Positions 46,485 through 56,928 of a stretch of 64,000 bases of DNA are shown here, in pieces. The position numbers were made by a program, and so were the translations under genes. This DNA comes from Geomicrobium sp. JCM 19039 (GTDB taxonomy: Bacteria > Bacillota > Bacilli > Bacillales > Marinococcaceae): the NCBI RefSeq assembly GCF_000698145.1, contig NZ_BAXB01000001.1, forward strand, positions 1 to 64,000, in the 5' to 3' direction. Each line of letters begins with the position of its first letter. Position 1 is the first letter of the stretch. The notes under the pieces are model-generated. The model did no database searches. It saw only the letters and a program-made list of their open reading frames with translations, and was not told where the DNA came from.

Positions 46485-46954
46485 CTATATAGAATGAACG
46501 TAACATTTTCTTGACTTGCACTGTTGGGTTGGAGGGGTAGCGCGGTGCTGGATGCCATTCTGCGCGCTAGTTTCCCCCATCTGCGCGCAAGTTTGCGCTT
46601 TTCACCGATGTTAGCGCCGATATCACCAAACTTGCGCGCAGTTTGTTCCAACTTGCGCGCAGATTCCAAGCTGTAGTGCCAACGACACGTCGGCCCCGCC
46701 GGGCCGAAACGAAACCGTACTCGGTTCGTCGCGGCTCCCGCCTACAGCTTGTGGGTACTTCAGGGCGAGGATGTACAGGTATCTTGTAATCAGTTACCGA
46801 GTTTGCTCATTCTATTCCCTAGTTTATGAGAATAGATCGTTTATCCTACGATTCCCCCAACTCCAGAACAGTTCGTCCGCAGCTCGAGCACAGTTTCCAC
46901 TTTTCTAAGCGTACCATTAGTTCTTGAAGAAATTCTTTCGTTCAGCTTATATAG
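46485..46954. mobile_element. MITE-like element with terminal inverted repeats (family 1, complete copy)
   Basis: 470 bp, non-coding. The left end CTATATAGAATGAACGTAAC and the inverted right end CTATATAAGCTGAACGAAAG match at about 23 of the first 30 positions. The inner right part (46649 on) is nearly identical to window positions 1-308. The left inner part holds four ACTTGCGCGCAG motifs in both orientations (46560, 46581, 46630, 46651). No clear target duplication and no transposase. Confidence 0.68.
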
Positions 46955-47109
46955 TCATTATCACGCTAGTTTTATTAGGGATAATCATCGAGTTGTTTAC
47001 CCCTTACGCGCAGCTTGTCGCCTATGTTGTTTTGCTCATTTCAATTACCTATTGCAGGATTGCCGTTTTCCAGATGATCAAGATGAAGCGTCAAGGAGGG
47101 GATCCCTGA
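46924..47109 (+). CDS. Small membrane protein fragment downstream of the element
   Basis: The frame encodes two helices (IVIITLVLLGIIIELF and LVAYVVLLISITY) ending KMKRQGGDP. Its first ten codons lie inside the MITE-like right end, and TTG 46924 lacks a ribosome site, so the original N-terminus may have been replaced by the insertion. Expression is doubtful. Confidence 0.35.
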   Translation: MKKFFRSAYIVIITLVLLGIIIELFTPYAQLVAYVVLLISITYCRIAVFQMIKMKRQGGDP

Positions 47110-47208
47110 ACGGGTAATCAAAGGAAATATCGTACTCATCATCATTATGGGTGCATGCCTCACTTATACGATCATGAGAGTATTATAGTTCGAAACGGGA
47201 GGTCTACA

Positions 47209-47499
47209 ATGATTTCGTTTGGATTAGGGTTGTTCCTATCGGCCGTCATTTATCTGTCCTATATTTATTTTCAACAAATCGAATGGCTCATCGTACCACT
47301 CGGTGTAATGGGTATCGGTGGCATCATTTTAGGCGGTATTATCTCGGGTGCTTTCCAAGTAAAAGCGGCGCCGGGGGAGAGTTTTACCCGTGAAACAACA
47401 AGTGAGCGAAACCTAAAAACAAATTGGTCTACACGCGTATTTCTCTTTAGCTTACCAAGTTTTGTTGCGCTCATCTTAAGTATGATCGGGCAATTTTAA
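47209..47499 (+). CDS. Small membrane protein, hypothetical
   Basis: 96 residues with three helices (about 2-22, 27-50, 77-95). ATG 47209 is chosen over 47155 because GGGAGGT precedes it. No family recognised. Confidence 0.65.
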   Translation: MISFGLGLFLSAVIYLSYIYFQQIEWLIVPLGVMGIGGIILGGIISGAFQVKAAPGESFTRETTSERNLKTNWSTRVFLFSLPSFVALILSMIGQF

Positions 47500-47518
47500 A
47501 GTTTCGTTCTTGTTGCTC

Positions 47519-47541
47519 AATATACCTATATGGGGTATATT
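47519..47541. promoter_or_regulatory. Inverted repeat resembling a CsoR/CstR-type operator
   Basis: AATATACC and GGTATATT arms around a 7-bp centre form an ATACC...GGTAT pattern like operators of copper- or persulfide-sensing CsoR-family repressors. It lies 20 bp before the DJ-1 family start. No csoR gene is in view. Confidence 0.45.
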
Positions 47542-47561
47542 GATTTAAAGAGGTGATGAAC

Positions 47562-48182
47562 ATGAAAGAGATCAACGTCGTTATTTTGCTGTTTGATGAT
47601 GTGGATGCTTTAGATTTTGCGGGCCCTTATGAAGTGTTTAATTTATCGACCTATGCTGAAGCCGATGTGGAGAAGCTTTTCACGAATCGCTTAAAACGTA
47701 AGCCTTTCCGAGTGCGCACGGTATCAAAAGATGGGGCAGCCATTGAAGTGCACAATGGATTAAACGTCACGCCTGACTTTTCTTTCAATACGTGCCCGGA
47801 TTTTGATCTTCTAATCGTACCTGGAGGCCCATTAAAAGCGATTCAACGTGGGTTAGCCGATGAAGAAACCGTCGATTGGATTGCCAGCCATAAAGAGAAG
47901 AAAGTAGCATCTGTTTGTACGGGCGCTTTCTTTTTGGCAAAGGCGGGGTTGTTAGAAGGACGAAGTGCGACAACAAACCGTGTCGCAGCAAAATGGCTCA
48001 AACAAATGTTTCCAAATGTGCAAGTGAAAACAGGTGTCCGCTAAGTTGATGAAGGATCGGTCGTTACGAGCGGAGGTGTTTCTTCGGGCATTCACATGAG
48101 CTTGCACCTTGTCGGCACACTATTCGATGAGGAGATGGCCAATCGTTCGGCACAAACCATTGAGTTTGAGTGGGAAGCGTAG
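47562..48182 (+). CDS. DJ-1/PfpI-family protein with internal stop
   Basis: About 206 codons. VVILLFDDVDALDFAGPYEVF opens the fold and ASVCTGAFFLAKAGLLEGR holds the nucleophile Cys. An in-frame TAA at 48042-48044 replaces the expected Tyr codon (TGVR-stop-VDEGSVVTSGGVSSGIHM); the frame itself is unbroken to TAG 48182. A single substitution or miscall is enough to explain it. ATG 47562 follows AGAGGTGAT. Members act as glyoxalases, chaperones or amidases; the role here is unknown. Confidence 0.72.
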
Positions 48183-48246
48183 GAGAGGCAGTCTACCCGC
48201 TCTTAGCTCTAGTGAGGCCCGTTGCGGTACTTGTATTTCCATCCGA

Positions 48247-48284
48247 TGAGTAAAGCGACCCACAACTGTGGGTCGCTTTACTCA
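48247..48284. terminator. Long hairpin between convergent genes
   Basis: Perfect 18-bp arms (TGAGTAAAGCGACCCACA and its complement) around AC. It includes the stop codon of the minus-strand dehydrogenase. No T-run, so it may terminate with other factors or block read-through. Confidence 0.6.
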
Positions 48285-49421
48285 CGTTGCAGGGAACTCA
48301 ACGATAATGCGCTGTGATTTGCCAGCGTGAAGCCGGTCAAAACCTTCATTGATATCTTCGAGTGCAATCTTCTCGCCAATGAGTTGGTCGACAGGTAATT
48401 TGCCTTGTTTAAACAAAGAAATATACCTTGGAATATCTCGGGTAGGTACGCAGCTTCCTAAGTACGATCCTTTAATTGTCCGCTCTTCGGCAGTTAAAAC
48501 GACTTGCGGAAACGAGAATTCATCTTTAGGATCTGGCAAACCACTTGTAATCGTCGTACCGCCGCGCCGAGTGATGTTGTACGCCGTTTTCATTGCAGGC
48601 ACAACACCGGCAGTCTCAAAGGCATAATGGACGCCGCCAGCGGTATCAGCTTTTATTTGCTTCACTACACCATCGTCGGATGCGTTGTATACAGCCGTGG
48701 CACCAAGCTCTTTGGCATGTGCGAGCTTCTCCTCGTTCAAGTCAACAGCGATGATGCTTTTTGCACCTGCTAATACCGACCCGAGCACCGCATTCATGCC
48801 GATTCCACCTAGCCCAACGACGGCGACATCTGTGCCTGGCTTTACTGCAGCTGTGTTGATGACAGCGCCAAGACCAGTAATGACGGCACATCCGAACAGG
48901 GCGGCTTGGTCAAAAGGAAGGTCGGGGTCGATCTTGATTGCCGAATTGGTGGACACGATACTGTATTCGGAGAATCCGGAAATGCCAATATGCGAATACA
49001 CATCGGTACCGTCTTCTTTTTGGATGCGTGTGCCACCGGAGAACATTTCACCGGCGTTATTGGATGCTGCGCCAGGTTCACAAAGTGCTGGCCGGCCCTC
49101 TTTGCACGGAAGGCATTGTCCGCAACTTGGGACGAACGCGCATACGACGTGATCTCCAACGTCAAAACCAGTAACGTTTTCCCCAACTTCTGTGACGACA
49201 CCGGCAGCTTCGTGACCGAGAACCATCGGCGTTTGCCGCTTGCGACTGCCGTTAATGACAGATAGGTCGGAGTGGCAAAGACCGGCGGCGCGCACTTGAA
49301 TTAACAGTTCGTTTGGCCCGGGGCTTGCCAGTGTGACGGTCTCAATCTTTAGCGGCTCTGACTTGGCGTATGGCATATCGTAACCGCTTTCATATAACAC
49401 GGCGGCTTTACACTTGACCAT
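48282..49421 (-). CDS. Zinc-dependent alcohol dehydrogenase, class III-like
   Basis: A 379-residue medium-chain dehydrogenase: catalytic zinc ligands in AGLCHSDLSV and GHEAAGVV, a four-Cys structural zinc lobe (CGQCLPCKEGRPALC) and the Rossmann motif GLGGIGM. ATG 49421 is chosen because AAGGAGGAT precedes it; the upstream frame is read-through. It starts 13 nt after the lactonase-like gene, so the two are co-transcribed. Substrate unknown; alcohol/aldehyde or glutathione-analogue adducts are possible. Confidence 0.9.
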   Translation of the reverse strand: MVKCKAAVLYESGYDMPYAKSEPLKIETVTLASPGPNELLIQVRAAGLCHSDLSVINGSRKRQTPMVLGHEAAGVVTEVGENVTGFDVGDHVVCAFVPSCGQCLPCKEGRPALCEPGAASNNAGEMFSGGTRIQKEDGTDVYSHIGISGFSEYSIVSTNSAIKIDPDLPFDQAALFGCAVITGLGAVINTAAVKPGTDVAVVGLGGIGMNAVLGSVLAGAKSIIAVDLNEEKLAHAKELGATAVYNASDDGVVKQIKADTAGGVHYAFETAGVVPAMKTAYNITRRGGTTITSGLPDPKDEFSFPQVVLTAEERTIKGSYLGSCVPTRDIPRYISLFKQGKLPVDQLIGEKIALEDINEGFDRLHAGKSQRIIVEFPAT

Positions 49422-49434
49422 AAATGAATCCTCC

Positions 49435-50280
49435 TTATTCATAGTAGCCATCGGTTGATTTGCGGAATGCTTCAAATTGATTGGCGTCATGTCCGTACCA
49501 AATATCTGCATCACGATCTTTAGCTAACGCTTTAATGTAATTTGCCGTCTTTTGCCAACCGATGCTGTCATAAATAATGCCTGGCGGGCGTAATGGTGGT
49601 CCAGCACTGTCTTTTGTATATAAAGCGTCAGATGCTAATATGATGGTGCCTTTCTCTTCTAGCTCTACTTGCAAGCCGAGCATTCCCCAGGCATGTCCAC
49701 TACCGAAGTTCAACACTTCAACACCTTCTGCCAGTTTGATTGATGCTTTGTCGGGTTCGATTGGCTCCCACATGAGACCGTTTTTCATCCAGGCATCGAT
49801 GTCATCCCATATATAAGCTCCTGAGCTTTATCGATGAGCATAAACGTTTAGCGCTCCGTTCAATTCATCTCGATGCACGATGATCTTCGCACGAGTGAAC
49901 AATTCCAAGCAGCCGGCATGATCCATATGCAAATGCGAACATACGACAAACGAGATGTCTTCCGGTCGCACACCTAACTGCTCTAAACGATGAGGTAAAT
50001 AGCATTCTTCAGGTTGATCTAAAGGAAAGCCGACTTGAACAGCATCAGGCCAACGACCTTCTGAACCCATAGAATCAGGGTTGCATGCCGTATCGAATAG
50101 AATTTTTCCTTCGGGATGATCAATCAAAACTGTATAAATTGGGAACTTCACCATTTCGTTAGGCTTGCTAGGTTCAGCGTTTGTTGCTTGATTACTGCCG
50201 GCAATTAATAGATTGGCATCCATGGACAATCTTCCGTTATCCATCACATACAGCTTCGGTCTTGCCTTATGATAGTTCAA
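49435..50280 (-). CDS. Metallo-beta-lactamase-fold hydrolase, AHL-lactonase-like (two frame breaks)
   Basis: About 282 residues when joined. The metal motif SHLHMDHAG, the later GHAWGMLGLQ, DALYTKD and final YGHD fit the AiiA/AttM lactonase group. Breaks lie at about 49829-49834 and at CCC 49806-49808 (GGG on the coding strand); added bases restore VYAHRDKAQELIYGDDIDAWMKNG. Start is TTG after GGAGGGG. Homologues open N-acyl-homoserine lactones or other lactones, so quorum-signal degradation is possible but unproved. A TTGACA at 50358-50353 may give it its own promoter. Confidence 0.78.
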
Positions 50281-50367
50281 AACGACCCCTCCATTTTCGA
50301 AATAGTGTCATAAATGTCTTGCAATTATAACTATTACGCTCATTTTCAGTATTGTCAAGCGATGCAG

Positions 50368-51543
50368 TTACGTGGATTGGGTCATTTTTTCAAGGCGGAG
50401 CATGGCAAAAACGCCGAGCAAAGGACCGATCGAGATGATTAAGAACACCGCTCCCCAGCCAATTACAGGAACGAATACAGAGACAAGATAAATGGATACT
50501 GCTGTTAGTAAAAAGCCAACGCCTAGTTGCATCGTTAAAGCAGTCCCGACGTATTCGGGACTAGCATAGTCAGATACGAGGGCAGAGAATTGTCCAGAAT
50601 CAGCAATAATCGAGGCGCCCCAAATGATGGCGACGAGAGCTGTAAGGAGTGGGTGCTGTTGAAATGTTAAGCCGATCAGAATGGCGCATATACTACTCGT
50701 AGTCATCGCAATAATGGTAAACCGTACCTTACCCATTCTCTCCGCCCAAACGCCGCCAAGAAAGCTACCCATCCCACCAAATATACCAATGGCAACAAAG
50801 GCGATGAAATAACTATAAGACGAGTCAGAATTGGTGAAGCTTGCCATTAGAAAAAACGGAAGCCACGTCCACATTGCGTACAGCTCCCACATATGAAACC
50901 AGTAGCCATAGTTGGCATACATAACTTTGCGGTTTCTTACTACATAGTGGATATTACGAAACGAAAACTTCGAAGACGAAGCTTTCGTCTCTTTCGTTGG
51001 AAGCAATACAAAAAGTGCCAAGCCGGCAATGATCGCAAGAACAGAACTTATCAAAATCGTCGTTTGCCAGAGTAAATCGGTTTGAAAGCCGAGCAACAAG
51101 TAAGGTAGGGCTGAACCGAGTGTTAACCCCGCGATCAGAATTCCGATGCTAATGCTTCGAAAACTTTGGAACCACAAAGAGACAAGTTTAATCGCAATCG
51201 GGTAGACTCCTGCGAGCACGAAGCCGGTGAGAAAGCGCAACACGAGCGCAAGTTCGAGCGTAGAGCTGAATATGAGAAGTCCATTAAAAACACCTGAGGC
51301 AATGCTCGCGACCATAAAAATTCGTTTCGGATTGTAACGATCAGCAAGACCGAGTAGTGCTGAAACAGTCGCTCCACATGCAAAACCGAGCTGCACAGAA
51401 ACGGTCACAACCCAACCTTGGTCCACCGATAATCCCCATTCTTCTTGAAGGCTCGGCAAGACGGCAGAAGCGCTGAACCAAACACTTAACGCACACAATT
51501 GCGCCACGACGATGACAGTTAGAGCTACCCAGCGGCTACGCAT
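50368..51543 (-). CDS. Major facilitator superfamily transporter
   Basis: 391 residues with about 12 membrane helices. The N-terminal half shows LGLADRYNPKRIF, a loop 2-3 motif. ATG 51543 is preferred because GGAGGT is spaced 9 nt from it but touches the ATG at 51552. It may take up a substrate for the lactonase-like and dehydrogenase genes downstream on the same strand (inference). Confidence 0.88.
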   Translation of the reverse strand: MRSRWVALTVIVVAQLCALSVWFSASAVLPSLQEEWGLSVDQGWVVTVSVQLGFACGATVSALLGLADRYNPKRIFMVASIASGVFNGLLIFSSTLELALVLRFLTGFVLAGVYPIAIKLVSLWFQSFRSISIGILIAGLTLGSALPYLLLGFQTDLLWQTTILISSVLAIIAGLALFVLLPTKETKASSSKFSFRNIHYVVRNRKVMYANYGYWFHMWELYAMWTWLPFFLMASFTNSDSSYSYFIAFVAIGIFGGMGSFLGGVWAERMGKVRFTIIAMTTSSICAILIGLTFQQHPLLTALVAIIWGASIIADSGQFSALVSDYASPEYVGTALTMQLGVGFLLTAVSIYLVSVFVPVIGWGAVFLIISIGPLLGVFAMLRLEKMTQST

Positions 51544-51702
51544 GATGTTCATACCTCCGTGTCCAGTCAATACATTCATTTTATCATTAATCTAAATTTT
51601 GGAATAAATAAAAGGGCACATTTGTGATGTTTGAATTGCACAGATCAATGGTACGATAAGATTGTACTGATTTTTAAACATAGGAAAGCAGGGAAACTCA
51701 TC

Positions 51703-52272
51703 ATGATTCGAAAAGCAGCCAAAGATGATGCAGAACAAGTCGCACGCCTTGTCGATGTAGTGTTTGAGCCACATATTCGGCGGTGGACAGGTGGTGCAGA
51801 TGAAGAAGAACGACTGCAGTTAATTCACCACTTTTTTAAAAACGGAGCCAACGCCTTTAGCTATCAATGTACCGATGTGTATGAGAATAACGGGCGTATC
51901 GATGGCATTGTTGTTCATTATCCAGGTGAACAAGATGAAGCCCTTTTCAAACCAGTCATGGAATATGTCAGGGAACATTATCCAAACGGGAAGACCGATC
52001 CTCCCGAAAAAGAAGAACCTAGTCCAGAGTATTATATCGGCCTCTTATCCGTCAGTGCCGAGGCACGAGGACAAGGGTTAGGTACAAAATTAATTGAACA
52101 TGCAGAAAGAGAAGCGTTAAAAACAACAAACAGCACCGCGCTGTCTGTAAGAGAAGACAATGGTCAAGCAGAGAAATTATATAAGCAACTAGGTTATCAT
52201 TACAAAAAGACGCATAAATCAGATGAACTCGTCTATGACTATCTCATTAAAAATCTCGGACGCCCACAGTAA
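51703..52272 (+). CDS. GNAT-family N-acetyltransferase
   Basis: 189 residues. YYIGLLSVSAEARGQGLGTKLIEHAE contains the acetyl-CoA motif, and REDNGQAEKLYKQLGYHY is the C-terminal motif. ATG 51703 begins the conserved MIRKAAKDDAEQVARL; upstream in-frame codons have no ribosome site. Substrate unknown. Confidence 0.85.
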   Translation: MIRKAAKDDAEQVARLVDVVFEPHIRRWTGGADEEERLQLIHHFFKNGANAFSYQCTDVYENNGRIDGIVVHYPGEQDEALFKPVMEYVREHYPNGKTDPPEKEEPSPEYYIGLLSVSAEARGQGLGTKLIEHAEREALKTTNSTALSVREDNGQAEKLYKQLGYHYKKTHKSDELVYDYLIKNLGRPQ

Positions 52273-52474
52273 AGCTTCCGCTCTAATGTGAGGATTTTAG
52301 ACACCTGTCATCCGAAAACCTACCCAAATTCCAACATAAGTACGTCAATGTTGGAACTTACGGTTTCTACGTGGGGATAAGCAAGGGGGAATTGTCTCTT
52401 TTGTTAGTGAAATTCCCACGTAGAGTGTGTTATGTGGCGATTTCATTTGTCAAAATACAAACGTGCGCAACTCC

Positions 52475-52513
52475 AAAAAAACCGCCGAGCATACCGTATG
52501 CTCGGCGGTTTTT
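52475..52513 (-). terminator. Terminator of katG
   Basis: AAACCGCCGAGCATAC and GTATGCTCGGCGGTTT are perfect arms flanked by A and T runs; it can act on both strands. Confidence 0.93.
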
Positions 52514-52518
52514 ATAAT

Positions 52519-54798
<2,280 letters not shown>

Positions 54799-54803
54799 TC
54801 ACA

Positions 54804-54818
54804 TTATAATTATAATAA
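54804..54818. promoter_or_regulatory. PerR box upstream of katG
   Basis: TTATAATTATAATAA matches the PerR consensus TTATAATNATTATAA at 12 of the 14 defined positions. It lies 70-83 bp before the katG start. Confidence 0.75.
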
Positions 54819-54922
54819 ACTGAGCCCGTAATGAAAAGCAATATGCATGTTTTGTAAAAAAGAGTTTTAACTTAGGGGTTTAAATAATTAGTAACTCCTT
54901 GCTGTGTTCCCGACATAGAAGA

Positions 54923-55342
54923 TTACTCAGCTTCGTCGAGCTCATCATGAATGGATTGAAAAAGCGTATTCTCACTCACAATTTCATAGTTCTTGTTCTC
55001 TATACTGATTCCTGTTTCCGACACGAGTAATGAATATGTGTGACCGGTATCATAGCTTACGATCGTTAAGCTGTAAGAAACATTTATTGGAGGGGCGCTC
55101 CCTTGAACCATTTCCATAGAACTGGATGGTTGAAGAAAACGGGTAACATTCTCACTACCTTCAATCTGAACGGTAATGGGGTCTGTGTCATGCAATTCGT
55201 ACATGCTAACCGATGTAAATTGCTCAGCCGTAATCGTTTCATGCAATTCCTCACCAAACGTTGTTGTTCTTGGAAACAAAAGGAAAACCGTGATGCCGAT
55301 AATGAGCACAAGTATCCCAATAACAACCCATCGCACCTTCAT
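54923..55342 (-). CDS. Membrane-anchored hypothetical protein
   Basis: 139 residues: an N-terminal helix (VIGILVLIIGITVFLLF), then an extracytoplasmic beta-rich domain. No family recognised. CGAGGAGGGA lies before the ATG. Confidence 0.7.
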   Translation of the reverse strand: MKVRWVVIGILVLIIGITVFLLFPRTTTFGEELHETITAEQFTSVSMYELHDTDPITVQIEGSENVTRFLQPSSSMEMVQGSAPPINVSYSLTIVSYDTGHTYSLLVSETGISIENKNYEIVSENTLFQSIHDELDEAE

Positions 55343-55496
55343 TCACGAGTCCCTCCTCGTAAAGGTAGAAAAGTTAGAACAATTTGAATTTATTATAACA
55401 TATCGTTTCTGTAGTCGAACAGTCGCAAGCGAACCTAAAACCCATCATATAAATGCATGGTGGGTGTAAGTTCGCTTGCCTATACTGATCACGAGT

Positions 55497-55642
55497 TCAC
55501 AATAACATCATGAGCAAAATGATTGCACCAGCAATCAAGACGCCGCCGGCAATGCTCGAATAAGGCAACCGACGCCACGCATGAAAATCGGAAAGATAAA
55601 AATAACCATAATCGCTATGACAAGTATTGTTACAATATCCAT
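55497..55642 (-). CDS. Very small membrane protein (probably frameshifted)
   Basis: After AAGGAGTG, ATG 55642 reads MDIVTILVIAIMVIFIFPIF; one missing base near 55578 would join RRLPYSSIAGGVLIAGAIIL, giving about 48 residues with two helices. As read, the frame ends early at SWPAAS-like codons. No family recognised. Confidence 0.4.
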
Positions 55643-55900
55643 CTGTGTCACTCCTTGGAAGCATCTCTGTATGGTATAGCTTCCCCATTTTAGAGGATGT
55701 GAAACGAAATGTCATGTTGCAAGTTGTCAAAAAATGCTGTCGCATCATTTCCCGGGAAATGAAACCTTTTAAAAATCTCAATCATATACAAATGTTGATA
55801 AATGTATACACTAGACGCAGCATAAATGGATAGAATTTTAGAGTTAGGAATGAGAATAAATAGTTAAATACGTTAAATTAGCGTACTCGATTTTGATGGA

Positions 55901-56520
55901 ATGCCGGTATATCCGGGTTTGCCACAAACAGAGGTGGACAAAAGAGTACGGATTGCGAATGGAGATCCATGGTATAGAAGTGTACTGAAAATGTATTTGC
56001 ATGCGGGAACTCATGTGGACGCACCTTTTCACTATGATTCTAACGACCGTGGTAATGATCAAGTGCCGATTGAAGACTTCATTTATGAGTCTCCACTGCT
56101 GTTTGATGTTGAATTTGGGGAAATGAATACATTACTGTGGATATGTTAAAAGCAGCAGGGGAGCAGTTGGAGAGGTCAGACCTGTTGATCTTTAATACAG
56201 GATATTGGAAATACCGCAATGAGGATTTCGTAAAGTACGCGAATGGATTCCCTGCGCTATCTGTCGAGGCTGCACACTTTATCCGGACGTCACTACCTGT
56301 GTGCAAAGCCGTTGCAATTGATACGATTAGCATCGAGAACGTGAACGATGCACCAGAAAATCACTTCGCCGTGCACAACGCGCTGCTTACAAAGCCGGAT
56401 TTCAGCGAACGTTCCTTACTCATTTATGAAGATATAAATCCCGAACCCTCATCAGCCAGAAACTTAGGTCTGCATTTGCAGCACCGCTTCGCATTCGCGG
56501 TATGGGCGCGTCACTCGTAA
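55901..56520 (+). pseudogene. Cyclase/kynurenine-formamidase-like gene, damaged
   Basis: The metal motif HAGTHVDAPFH is intact, with later GFPALSVEAAHFI and AVHNALL typical of the cyclase family of metal-dependent amide hydrolases. The frame breaks at about 56128-56132 (one A missing before ITVDMLKAAGEQ). In addition the usual N-terminus before MPVYPG is interrupted by two stops, and there is no ribosome site. Real loss of function is likely. Confidence 0.65.
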
Positions 56521-56928
56521 ACATGATCGTTAAAGTGGAAAGTTAAAAAGCAAAGGCCGTTGCAACTTAATAACACGAATATTACGGACTTGTCAGACCT
56601 GACTGGTGTGACGTGCATGGGTGTTGAATAGGTGCACACCCGTGTCGGAAGCGTGCACCTCCCAGTGTCTAATCATCCCTCCAATCTGCGCGCAAGTTTC
56701 TGTTTTCTGCGCGCAAGTTTGCACTTGGCGTAGGATTTACGTGATGCTTACCGGTAACTTGCGCGCAGAACGGTCTTTCGTCTTGCCCGTATGTGCCGCC
56801 ATCCCCTGTGGCAACGGATTCAGAGAACCTTCCTTTGCATTTCCAATCCCAATCCCAATCCCAATCCCAATCCAAAACCCTAGCATCCTGTCGGCGCGAG
56901 CCGCGCCGAACCGATAAGGATCCTACCT
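56521..56928. repeat. Repeat-rich intergenic region
   Basis: Contains three copies of the 12-bp CTGCGCGCAAGT motif (56686-56697 and 56707-56718; inverted at 56757-56768). It also has five tandem CCAATC units (56843-56872) and, at 56890-56913, a 24-bp exact inverted copy of window positions 75-98. It looks like a fragment of the family 1 element in reverse. No gene is seen. Confidence 0.7.

Noticed and set aside
56669..56875. Open frame encoding an alternating Asp-Trp repeat
   Set aside because: It is simply the translation of the CCAATC tandem tract on the minus strand.
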